NCBI GenBank assembly: GCA_032718475.1
Contig: JAUCBJ010003226.1
Span: 1-37,318 of the forward strand
Direction of reading: 5' to 3'
DNA from: Nemertoderma westbladi
Lineage: Eukaryota > Xenacoelomorpha > Nemertodermatida > Nemertodermatidae
Length of the DNA: 37,318 bases
Shown here one piece after another: positions 20,509-31,355 of this stretch. The translations under genes and the position numbers were made by a program. The notes below the pieces were generated by a model. The model was not told the DNA's origin and did no database searches. It was given only the letters and a program-made list of their open reading frames with translations. The stretch's first letter is position 1; every line of letters begins with the position of its first letter.

Positions 20509-22761
20509 AGACTTGATCTGAATCTTTATACAGTAAGTATCTAATGCATATTTGGTGTTAGTGTAATAGGAATAGCAATAGATCTAGCTAGTACTAAATA
20601 TTAGAATGTATTCCAGGTCCAGCCACCTACATACAATAGCTGGAATGTTGACGGATAAGGACTGGCTTTTTTTTAGAGTGTGACCAATATATTATTTTTG
20701 TCAATAAATAATAAACATATTTTCTATATTATTCATATGCCGTTTTGTCACTATTTCATTTAGAGTATTAAAGATACACTGAATAAATGTATATCCCTTT
20801 ATATATAGGCCCAATTCAAATTTTGAATGTAGAAATTATTTGGACGAGTTTGCAAACTCATGAAAGCAAAAGTTTCTTTAAAACCTCTAAACAATGGTGA
20901 AATAAGGTAAAACTTTGCAAGCAGCCATTTATCAACCAAGAGAAACGAGAAAGAGAAACTATTTAGGTACCGATAGTCCCTATGAATTTTAAAAGCTGCA
21001 TAGTTTATGGGAATCCCTGATAGGCAGATAGGCCTTTGTACAGATGTAATAACCGAACCATCCAGCCGTCTTAGCAAAGTAATAGTTCATACCCACCCAG
21101 CTGCCCAGTAATATACATACAGCAGTTAAGGTGTATGACGGGATTGACGGCGTATGGCTAGTGTCTCGGCCTCGGGCTTAGGGAGGGATCAAGGTTCGAG
21201 GTTGTCTGAACTCCATCCCGATATTGATTATCTGCCCATGGATGCTGTACCGGTCAGCCGGTAGGGGCGAGGCGACCTGTCACGGAACTTCGGAACCGTG
21301 CTGTGTGCTGTGTCCGGTTTGCCGGTAGCGGTACGCCCCGTGGTGGTGAGCAAAACCATTCCAATCCAGGGGATAACAGTAGCCTAGCTGTACCGGTCAG
21401 CCGGTACCGGTTCCGGTTACACGATGTCGGACCGGTATAATTGGCAGATTGGCTGCCTGTGCCTGGGCCTGCGAGCTGGCAGGCTGGGCCGGGGAATAAC
21501 AGAATAATGCGAATTTAATTATACCGGTAGGCCTACCCCTGCACCCGCACTGCACCGGCGGATCAATACAGCAATATGCAATAATAATCAGAATCAGACA
21601 GTATAATCAGACAGTACAGTCAGACAGTACCGGTAGTAGCGAGAAGCCTAGCCTACTGTCTGACTGTAGGCCAAGCCAAACTTTTAAATTATATTTATCG
21701 TTTAGTTAGTGATAAACGAATTACCGGTAACGTAATGAATCTGTTATTCAAAAATGTCCTACCCGGTATATCCGTACAGCAGTACCGTTGAGTAGTATTC
21801 CTATTCAGTATCCTGGTATCCCCAGCCAGCCAGTCTCAGGTGACAGGTATCTACAATTCAATTCAACAACTGCCAACTCAACGCCCAGACAGGCTGACAA
21901 TAGTAGACTTCTTCAAATTTCCCTCCAAATTGTTTACAAGTACAGTAGGCCTACCCGACTGACCCATTATACCGTCGCCCTACCTAAATTCCGTGATCTG
22001 CTTGATTTTCCTTAATAATAATAACTACCACAACATTACTGACTAGTAATTGCAGTACGGAAACATTAGGAAACTTCCTTCCTGATTTATGTCTGCAATT
22101 TTTCGAGATGTAAATCATTTTGCCAGTAATCTAACACAATAGTGGAGTAATTTACTAGGTTATTATCTACAAGAATCTGTCCAGTGATTTTTAACTTAAA
22201 TCTTAATTCGTGAGTACCGGCACCGGCACAATAGCTGAATTTATAGTATAACTTCTACAGTATTCTATGTGTTCTTATTGCTTCTCCAGCACCTTAAAAA
22301 TATTATAATAAATCTTTCTTAAATCTTAAATATTTCCAGCTTATTCGACTTCTGAAAACGCAAACATGTTACTACAGTAGCTGGCGGTGCTGGCGCACCG
22401 CGAAAGAAGCTCTCTAGCTTCAGCGCGACTGTCCAATTGTCCACGTCCCCGTCTCGTTCAAGTTACACTCAAAATATTTTCTGAACAATATTATACAAAA
22501 TACAGTTTCAGACGGTGCTACTATTACAATTATGATTACTTGTAATATAAATCATTCATATCCAAAGATTGATTTTAATTTTAATGTGATTTTATATCAT
22601 TCGATTGATTTTAATTATACATAGCCTATTATAAAATATTTTATATCATTGAGTTTTATATATATATTCATTATTATATTATATATATATATATATTCAT
22701 ATATTCTCAATACTAAATAATAATTACATTCCTAACAAAGTGACATTCCTATTCCTACTGT
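20509..22761. other. CCDC180 intron, no gene seen
   Basis: Would contain the RFT1 promoter (minus strand) near 20509-20700. A tRNA-like SINE head lies at about 21140-21210. Words such as ACCGGTACCGG and AGGCCTAC are frequent from 21240 to 22220. A (TA)n tract lies at about 22678-22695. No exon is supported. Confidence 0.5.
21148..21215 (+). mobile_element. tRNA-like SINE head (weak)
   Basis: TGGCTAGTGTCT (21155-21166) resembles a pol III A box and AGGTTCGAGGT (21192-21202) a B box, at tRNA-like spacing. The sequence does not fold as a complete tRNA that I can confirm, so it is probably a tRNA-derived SINE fragment. Confidence 0.35.
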
Positions 22762-23044
22762 ATGTGTCCTATAGAATGGGAGAATCTTTTAGGCTCGTTA
22801 AGCCAAGGAATGCCTGTTCACCAGCATGGGTGATCTTCCACGGTAAACCCTTCCACTCTGTTTCCCAAGTTGCCTTGGTTTCCATTTATCGACCACTGAA
22901 GGATGAAAGCCGGGGTTGGGCTAGGCTGCAGCATTTAAAGCACTGTGCCCAAACAGTGCTGCCCCATCTAGGGATCGAACCCGGGCTCCCTAATCGGAAG
23001 CACAGTAATGTCACCACTAGACCAAGCTGCTGATGTGTCCTATA
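22762..23044 (-). mobile_element. Complete tRNA-derived SINE with 12-bp target duplication
   Basis: The element is 22774-23032, bounded by direct repeats ATGTGTCCTATA (22762-22773 and 23033-23044). On the minus strand it starts CAGCAGCTTGGTCTAGTGGT, with A box TGGTCTAGTGGT (23024-23013) and B box GGTTCGATCCC (22981-22971), a tRNA-like head. The body includes a segment also found at 1108-1145. It ends AGATTCTCCCATTC without a poly(A) tail. The plus-strand open frame over it is fortuitous. Confidence 0.85.
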
Positions 23045-23631
23045 TTCAAGGCAGTTTCTGGGCAATCACAAGCAGGCAGGCGATCCAATTCGTTTATTCC
23101 AATATCGCGATTCGTTTATGTTGATGAGGTTTATATTCGCCACAATTTCCAATTTCCCCATTTTTAACAAAAAATTGCCCTATTTTAAAAAGGGATTTTA
23201 CCCCGTCTCAAAATATTGGAAGTTTTTATCTAGTCTAGTATGCCCATACAAAATTTGGTTGAAAATGTTTAAAATCATCAAAAGTTATTTTCGAATGAAT
23301 TATTTATTGCAATTATTTATTTATTTATTTGTTATATTATTAATTATTTACAGGGAGCTAAATGCCAGTTTTTTTTTTCTTTTTTTTCTTCATGCCCAAC
23401 AAAAATCTCCAGAAAAATTGAGACAGGAAAGAAGCTAAGAGCTTCTTAATTAATAAACACGTTAATTTATATTTAGCGAATCGGATGATGATATTCACCA
23501 CTTTCAATATTGATGTTTGAATTGATCTCCATTGTTTTAACATTATGTAAGAAATGTTTATTTTGTGAAAGATATATTTATTCTAAAGATTTTGCAAACA
23601 TCGTTTAAATAAAATATTTTTCTGATTTCAG
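23045..23631. other. CCDC180 intron end
   Basis: AT-rich DNA ending in the acceptor TTTTTCTGATTTCAG. Nothing else is seen. Confidence 0.5.
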
Positions 23632-23736
23632 ACTTTGGAGCCAAGAATTGGTCAGGCGATAAATTTAACGCAGAAACTTTTAGGCGAAAATTCCGAGGAG
23701 CTGAAAGTTATTATAGATCGCTTGGAGAATCCACTG
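23632..23736 (+). CDS. ccdc180: CCDC180 exon (fourth found), end copied into a minisatellite
   Basis: Acceptor TCTGATTTCAG|ACT; 105 nt, 35 codons, phase 0 at both ends. It encodes TLEPRIGQAINLTQKLLGEN and SEELKVIIDRLENPL, helical sequence fitting the DUF4455 region. The donor is CCACTG|GTTAGT. The last 15 bases of the exon (from 23722) plus the donor form the first unit of the 5.7 kb array that follows. Reading past the donor in the first unit meets TGA after nine codons, so correct donor choice matters. One or more exons could be missing between 18580 and here, but the phases join directly. Confidence 0.75.
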
Positions 23737-26700
23737 GTTAGTTACTATTGTACTGCTATATGAGTAATCAGCACCTTATACTGGAGAATCCACAGGTTGG
23801 TTACTATTGTACTGCTATATGAGTAATCAGCACCTTATACTGGAGAATCCACAGGTTAGTTACTATTGTACTGCTATGAGTAATCAGCACCTTATACTGG
23901 AGAATCCACAGGTTGGTTACTATTGTACTGCTATATGAGTAATCAGCACCTTATACTGGAGAATCCACAGGTTAGTTACTATTGTACTGCTATGAGTAAT
24001 CAGCACCTTATACTGGAGAATCCACTGGTTAGTTACTATTGTACTGCTATATGAGTAATCAGCACCTTATACTGGAGAATCCACAGGTTGGTTACTATTG
24101 TACTGCTATATGAGTAATCAGCACCTTATACTGGAGAATCCACAGGTTAGTTACTATTGTACTGCTATATGAGTAATCAGCACCTTATACTGGAGAATCC
24201 ACAGGTTAGTTACTATTGTACTGCTATATGAGTAATCAGCACCTTATACTGGAGAATCCACAGGTTGGTTACTATTGTACTGCTATGAGTAATCAGCACC
24301 TTATACTGGAGAATCCACAGGTTGGTTACTATTGTACTGCTATGAGTAATCAGCACCTTATACTGGAGAATCCACAGGTTAGTTACTATTGTACTGCTAT
24401 GAGTAATCAGCACCTTATACTGGAGAATCCACAGGTTAGTTACTATTGTACTGCTATATGAGTAATCAGCACCTTATACTGGAGAATCCACAGGTTGGTT
24501 ACTATTGTACTGCTATGAGTAATCAGCACCTTATACTGGAGAATCCACAGGTTAGTTACTATTGTACTGCATATGAGTAATCAGCACCTTATACTGGAGA
24601 ATCCACAGGTTGGTTACTATTGTACTGCTATGAGTAATCAGCACCTTATACTGGAGAATCCACAGGTTAGTTACTATTGTACTGCTATATGAGTAATCAG
24701 CACCTTATACTGGAGAATCCACAGGTTGGTTACTATTGTACTGCTATGAGTAATCAGCACCTTATACTGGAGAATCCACAGGTTGGTTACTATTGTACTG
24801 CTATATGAGTAATCAGCACCTTATACTGGAGAATCCACAGGTTAGTTACTATTGTACTGCTATATGAGTAATCAGCACCTTATACTGGAGAATCCACAGG
24901 TTGGTTACTATTGTACTGCTATGAGTAATCAGCACCTTATACTGGAGAATCCACAGGTTAGTTACTATTGTACTGCTATATGAGTAATCAGCACCTTATA
25001 CTGGAGAATCCACAGGTTGGTTACTATTGTACTGCTATGAGTAATCAGCACCTTATACTGGAGAATCCACAGGTTAGTTACTATTGTACTGCTATATGAG
25101 TAATCAGCACCTTATACTGGAGAATCCACAGGTTGGTTACTATTGTACTGCTATGAGTAATCAGCACCTTATACTGGAGAATCCACAGGTTAGTTACTAT
25201 TGTACTGCTATATGAGTAATCAGCACCTTATACTGGAGAATCCACAGGTTAGTTACTATTGTACTGCTATATGAGTAATCAGCACCTTATACTGGAGAAT
25301 CCACAGGTTAGTTACTATTGTACTGCTATGAGTAATCAGCACCTTATACTGGAGAATCCACAGGTTGGTTACTATTGTACTGCTATATGAGTAATCAGCA
25401 CCTTATACTGGAGAATCCACAGGTTGGTTACTATTGTACTGCTATGAGTAATCAGCACCTTATACTGGAGAATCCACAGGTTGGTTACTATTGTACTGCT
25501 ATGAGTAATCAGCACCTTATACTGGAGAATCCACAGGTTGGTTACTATTGTACTGCTATGAGTAATCAGCACCTTATACTGGAGAATCCACAGGTTAGTT
25601 ACTATTGTACTGCTATATGAGTAATCAGCACCTTATACTGGAGAATCCACAGGTTGGTTACTATTGTACTGCTATGAGTAATCAGCACCTTATACTGGAG
25701 AATCCACAGGTTAGTTACTATTGTACTGCTATATGAGTAATCAGCACCTTATACTGGAGAATCCACAGGTTGGTTACTATTGTACTGCTATGAGTAATCA
25801 GCACCTTATACTGGAGAATCCACAGGTTAGTTACTATTGTACTGCTATATGAGTAATCAGCACCTTATACTGGAGAATCCACAGGTTGGTTACTATTGTA
25901 CTGCTATGAGTAATCAGCACCTTATACTGGAGAATCCACAGGTTAGTTACTATTGTACTGCTATGAGTAATCAGCACCTTATACTGGAGAATCCACAGGT
26001 TAGTTACTATTGTACTGCTATATGAGTAATCAGCACCTTATACTGGAGAATCCACAGGTTAGTTACTATTGTACTGCTATATGAGTAATCAGCACCTTAT
26101 ACTGGAGAATCCACAGGTTGGTTACTATTGTACTGCTATATGAGTAATCAGCACCTTATACTGGAGAATCCACAGGTTGGTTACTATTGTACTGCTATGA
26201 GTAATCAGCACCTTATACTGGAGAATCCACAGGTTGGTTACTATTGTACTGCTATATGAGTAATCAGCACCTTATACTGGAGAATCCACAGGTTAGTTAC
26301 TATTGTACTGCTATATGAGTAATCAGCACCTTATACTGGAGAATCCACAGGTTGGTTACTATTGTACTGCTATATGAGTAATCAGCACCTTATACTGGAG
26401 AATCCACAGGTTGGTTACTATTGTACTGCTATGAGTAATCAGCACCTTATACTGGAGAATCCACAGGTTGGTTACTATTGTACTGCTATATGAGTAATCA
26501 GCACCTTATACTGGAGAATCCACAGGTTGGTTACTATTGTACTGCTATATGAGTAATCAGCACCTTATACTGGAGAATCCACAGGTTGGTTACTATTGTA
26601 CTGCTATGAGTAATCAGCACCTTATACTGGAGAATCCACAGGTTGGTTACTATTGTACTGCTATATGAGTAATCAGCACCTTATACTGGAGAATCCACAG

Positions 26701-29435
26701 GTTGGTTACTATTGTACTGCTATGAGTAATCAGCACCTTATACTGGAGAATCCACAGGTTAGTTACTATTGTACTGCTATATGAGTAATCAGCACCTTAT
26801 ACTGGAGAATCCACAGGTTGGTTACTATTGTACTGCTATGAGTAATCAGCACCTTATACTGGAGAATCCACAGGTTAGTTACTATTGTACTGCTATATGA
26901 GTAATCAGCACCTTATACTGGAGAATCCACAGGTTAGTTACTATTGTACTGCTATATGAGTAATCAGCACCTTATACTGGAGAATCCACAGGTTGGTTAC
27001 TATTGTACTGCTATATGAGTAATCAGCACCTTATACTGGAGAATCCACAGGTTGGTTACTATTGTACTGCTATATGAGTAATCAGCACCTTATACTGGAG
27101 AATCCACAGGTTGGTTACTATTGTACTGCTATGAGTAATCAGCACCTTATACTGGAGAATCCACAGGTTAGTTACTATTGTACTGCTATATGAGTAATCA
27201 GCACCTTATACTGGAGAATCCACAGGTTGGTTACTATTGTACTGCTATATGAGTAATCAGCACCTTATACTGGAGAATCCACAGGTTGGTTACTATTGTA
27301 CTGCTATATGAGTAATCAGCACCTTATACTGGAGAATCCACAGGTTAGTTACTATTGTACTGCTATGAGTAATCAGCACCTTATACTGGAGAATCCACAG
27401 GTTAGTTACTATTGTACTGCTATATGAGTAATCAGCACCTTATACTGGAGAATCCACAGGTTGGTTACTATTGTACTGCTATGAGTAATCAGCACCTTAT
27501 ACTGGAGAATCCACAGGTTAGTTAATATTGTACTGCTATATGAGTAATCAGCACCTTATACTGGAGAATCCACAGGTTGGTTACTATTGTACTGCTATAT
27601 GAGTAATCAGCACCTTATACTGGAGAATCCACAGGTTGGTTACTATTGTACTGCTATATGAGTAATCAGCACCTTATACTGGAGAATCCACAGGTTGGTT
27701 ACTATTGTACTGCTATATGAGTAATCAGCACCTTATACTGGAGAATCCACAGGTTGGTTACTATTGTACTGCTATGAGTAATCAGCACCTTATACTGGAG
27801 AATCCACAGGTTAGTTAATATTGTACTGCTATATGAGTAATCAGCACCTTATACTGGAGAATCCACAGGTTGGTTACTATTGTACTGCTATGAGTAATCA
27901 GCACCTTATACTGGAGAATCCACAGGTTGGTTACTATTGTACTGCTATGAGTAATCAGCACCTTATACTGGAGAATCCACTGGTTAGTTACTATTGTACT
28001 GCTATATGAGTAATCAGCACCTTATACTGGAGAATCCACAGGTTGGTTACTATTGTACTGCTATGAGTAATCAGCACCTTATACTGGAGAATCCACAGGT
28101 TAGTTACTATTGTACTGCTATATGAGTAATCAGCACCTTATACTGGAGAATCCACAGGTTGGTTACTATTGTACTGCTATGAGTAATCAGCACCTTATAC
28201 TGGAGAATCCACAGGTTAGTTACTATTGTACTGCTATATGAGTAATCAGCACCTTATACTGGAGAATCCACTGGTTAGTTACTATTGTACTGCTATATGA
28301 GTAATCAGCACCTTATACTGGAGAATCCACAGGTTGGTTACTATTGTACTGCTATGAGTAATCAGCACCTTATACTGGAGAATCCACAGGTTAGTTACTA
28401 TTGTACTGCTATATGAGTAATCAGCACCTTATACTGGAGAATCCACAGGTTGGTTACTATTGTACTGCTATATGAGTAATCAGCACCTTATACTGGAGAA
28501 TCCACAGGTTAGTTACTATTGTACTGCTATATGAGTAATCAGCACCTTATACTGGAGAATCCACAGGTTAGTTACTATTGTACTGCTATATGAGTAATCA
28601 GCACCTTATACTGGAGAATCCACAGGTTGGTTACTATTGTACTGCTATATGAGTAATCAGCACCTTATACTGGAGAATCCACAGGTTAGTTACTATTGTA
28701 CTGCTATATGAGTAATCAGCACCTTATACTGGAGAATCCACAGGTTGGTTACTATTGTACTGCTATATGAGTAATCAGCACCTTATACTGGAGAATCCAC
28801 AGGTTGGTTACTATTGTACTGCTATATGAGTAATCAGCACCTTATACTGGAGAATCCACAGGTTGGTTACTATTGTACTGCTATATGAGTAATCAGCACC
28901 TTATACTGGAGAATCCACAGGTTAGTTACTATTGTACTGCTATGAGTAATCAGCACCTTATACTGGAGAATCCACAGGTTAGTTACTATTGTACTGCTAT
29001 GAGTAATCAGCACCTTATACTGGAGAATCCACAGGTTGGTTACTATTGTACTGCTATATGAGTAATCAGCACCTTATACTGGAGAATCCACAGGTTAGTT
29101 ACTATTGTACTGATATGAGTAATCAGCACCTTATACTGGAGAATCCACTGGTTAGTTACTATTGTACTGCTATATGAGTAATCAGCACCTTATACTGGAG
29201 AATCCACAGGTTGGTTACTATTGTACTGCTATATGAGTAATCAGCACCTTATACTGGAGAATCCACAGGTTAGTTACTATTGTACTGCTATATGAGTAAT
29301 CAGCACCTTATACTGGAGAATCCACAGGTTAGTTACTATTGTACTGCTATATGAGTAATCAGCACCTTATACTGGAGAATCCACAGGTTAGTTACTATTG
29401 TGCTGCTATATGAGTAATCAGCACCTTATACTGCG
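23722..29435 (+). repeat. 5.7 kb minisatellite (57/59-bp units) built from an exon end plus splice donor
   Basis: About 98 nearly identical units. Each contains GGAGAATCCACAG|GTTAGT or GTTGGT, the copy of the CCDC180 exon end and donor, then TACTATTGTACTGCTAT and GAGTAATCAGCACCTTATA. Units come in two lengths: CTATATGAG (59 bp) or CTATGAG (57 bp). Runs of 57-bp units keep a 19-codon frame open, whereas 59-bp units bring in TGA. A few internal units carry CACTG like the genuine exon (about 24026, 27980, 28271, 29147). Very low divergence implies recent growth or homogenisation. The 60-80-residue open frames inside are not genes. Confidence 0.96.
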
Positions 29436-29560
29436 ATCACGCCTTTAAATAATAACTACAGTAGTTTATCGTAAAGTAATATAAAAAATTCCAGTTTAAA
29501 AATAATCACCCATTCCATGGCGTGTACTACGTTAAATCCTTCCATAACTTCATGTTCCAG

Positions 29561-29791
29561 ACGTTGAAGACTTATACTATGACACAGCTGTACGATGTCT
29601 GGGATGTTATAGCCAATCACTCGGTTTCAAGACAACATTGGATTAACCAATTAGATGAATCGTTGCACGCCATAGAGGACGATCGCAAGGGATTGGTTAC
29701 TAACGTTCTCAGGAAGTTTGCGTTCACATTGGAAAGGATCGGTCATTTAATGCCGCCCGATGTAAATCGATTGCTGGAGAAAAATTCGCAG
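29561..29791 (+). CDS. ccdc180: CCDC180 exon (fifth found)
   Basis: Acceptor TTCATGTTCCAG|ACG, donor TCGCAG|GTGCCA; 231 nt, 77 codons, phase 0 both ends. It encodes TLKTYTMTQLYDVWDVIANH, then QHWINQLDESLHAIEDDRKG and a helical stretch ending DVNRLLEKNSQ. It is a clear coiled-coil/DUF4455-type sequence with a conserved W-x-x-x-L-D pattern. A 19-bp array begins about 55 bp after the donor. Confidence 0.82.
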
Positions 29792-29847
29792 GTGCCATTA
29801 GAACGCAATTCCTTTACGCTTTGGTCTTTGGTTGTATGCACTAATAT

Positions 29848-30215
29848 GCTAACTGTACACAACTAAGCCAACTGTACACAACTAAGCTAACTGTACACAA
29901 CTAAGCTAACTGTACACAACTAAACTAACTGTACACAACTAAGCTAAATGTACACACACAACTACAGCATGATAACTAAAACTATGAACAACTAAGCTAA
30001 CTGTACACAACTAAGCTAACAAGACACAACTAAACTAACTGTACACAACTAAGCTAAATGTACACACACAACTACAGCATGATAACTAAAACTATGAACA
30101 ACTAAGCTAACTGTACACAACTATGCTAACTATGAACAACTAAGCTAACTGTACAAAACGAAGTTAAATTATATAACTTAGCTAACTGTACTCTGTACAG
30201 AACTAAGCTAACTGA
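29848..30215 (+). repeat. 19-bp minisatellite with a 110-bp higher-order duplication
   Basis: Copies of CTAACTGTACACAACTAAG with variants. A block of about 110 bp containing ACTACAGCATGATAACTAAA occurs twice (about 29915-30020 and 30025-30130). It lies close behind the 29791 donor but does not include it. Confidence 0.85.
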
Positions 30216-30232
30216 GACCGGTGTAACAGGCT

Positions 30233-30625
30233 GAGATAACTCCCCACCAAATATGACTCCCCAGTCTTCTCAGCCGAGGCTGAGAGCACTCCCCAGTTTT
30301 CTCCCTAGATTTCTTAATTAACGAAAAGGAGCAGGTTACAGTGATGGGCTTTTCTAACCAAAACAATAAACGATATCTCAATAACATAGGTTACAGTTTT
30401 ATTTTTGCAATATTGAAAAATAACACAGGTACGGATATGAATTATAACTCAATTAGGGGAGTCATCTCAGCCTAAGGGGAGTCATCTCAGCCTAAGGGGA
30501 GTGTTCTCATCTTAGGCTGAGACGACTGTGGAGTGTTCTCAGCCTAGGCTGAGGTAACTGAGGAGTGTTCTCAGCCTAGGCTGAGACGACTGGGGAGTCA
30601 TTTCCAGAGGGAGTTATCTCAGCCT
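30233..30625. repeat. Palindrome-rich repeats CTCAGCCTAGGCTGAG
   Basis: Repeated GGGGAGTCATCTCAGCCTAA and GGAGTGTTCTCAGCCTAGGC segments. CTCAGCCTAGGCTGAG is a perfect 16-bp palindrome present twice (about 30538 and 30569), with degenerate inverted copies at about 30240-30300 (CTCAGCCGAGGCTGAG). The pieces form an inverted arrangement around 30300-30440, suggesting a decayed palindromic element. Confidence 0.7.
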
Positions 30626-30917
30626 TGTACACCGGCATCTATATCCTATAGTTGTCTTTACTGATTCAGTACCGATTCTTCTACTGTAGGTAGGCCTAAT
30701 GCTATAGTAATTATTGACTGGTAGTTGTTACTAATTAATTGTGAAACTATAAAGCTACTATGAGAAGACATTATTTGTCAATTTATAGCTTTTGAACTAA
30801 AGTTTGTCTGTCAAAGCTTTTGAGAAATTATCAGATGATTTACCGGTATTTGACTAATTTGTCCGTGGTGTCAGTCTTTGGCTAATTGTACGACACTTTT
30901 AGTAATCTTATAAACAG
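30626..30917. other. CCDC180 intron
   Basis: AT-rich DNA without recognisable features apart from ACCGGT and AGGCCT words. It ends in a weak acceptor (ATCTTATAAACAG). Confidence 0.4.
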
Positions 30918-31049
30918 GCAATGAATGTTACGATACTTACCAATCTACGTCATTACGCCGATTTATATTCCAAACTAATGAAAGTCGATATGACAAGAGA
31001 ACAAGAACAGCACAAAGTGTGGAATGCAGCTGCATCGGACTGGAAAACA
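30918..31049 (+). CDS. ccdc180: CCDC180 exon (sixth found)
   Basis: 132 nt, 44 codons, phase 0 both ends; acceptor AAACAG|GCA, donor AAAACA|GTGAGT. It encodes AMNVTILTNLRHYADLYSKL, then MKVDMTREQEQHKVWNAAA and SDWKT. The pattern A-x-N-x-x-x-L-x-N-x-R then W...DWK matches what I know of CCDC180 at the equivalent place, and it continues in frame into the 34589 exon. It is followed by an intron carrying a LINE. Confidence 0.82.
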
Positions 31050-31355
31050 GTGAGTATTTGTAATGAGTAAAAATACTTAACAATTGAAAAACTGATAAAT
31101 ACTAAACACGTATACGCAAATGGGTACATAACAGGAGCATCAACACAACTGGTCGTTTTAATGGCGGGCAGTCACGTAACGTAATCGAGTAGGCCTAACG
31201 CAAACTATTTTACTCAACGCATGAATGATTAGTATAGAACATCAAACTTTTTTTTTTCTTTACAAACTTTATAAAGGAAGATTTTCCTTTATATTTTTTC
31301 TATCCATAACTTTATATATTATATAATAGTACCGATCGTTAACAGTATTTCATCA

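Noticed and set aside
22740-23033. 97-residue plus-strand open frame
   Set aside because: Lies over the antisense SINE.
23118-23438. 106-residue Phe/Leu-rich open frame
   Set aside because: AT-rich intron translation with no family likeness, conserved start or splice support.
23740-29435. Repeat proteins of 19-residue period (MSNQHLILENPQVGYYCTA)
   Set aside because: They exist only where 57-bp units are consecutive and stop at each 59-bp unit; the array is intronic.
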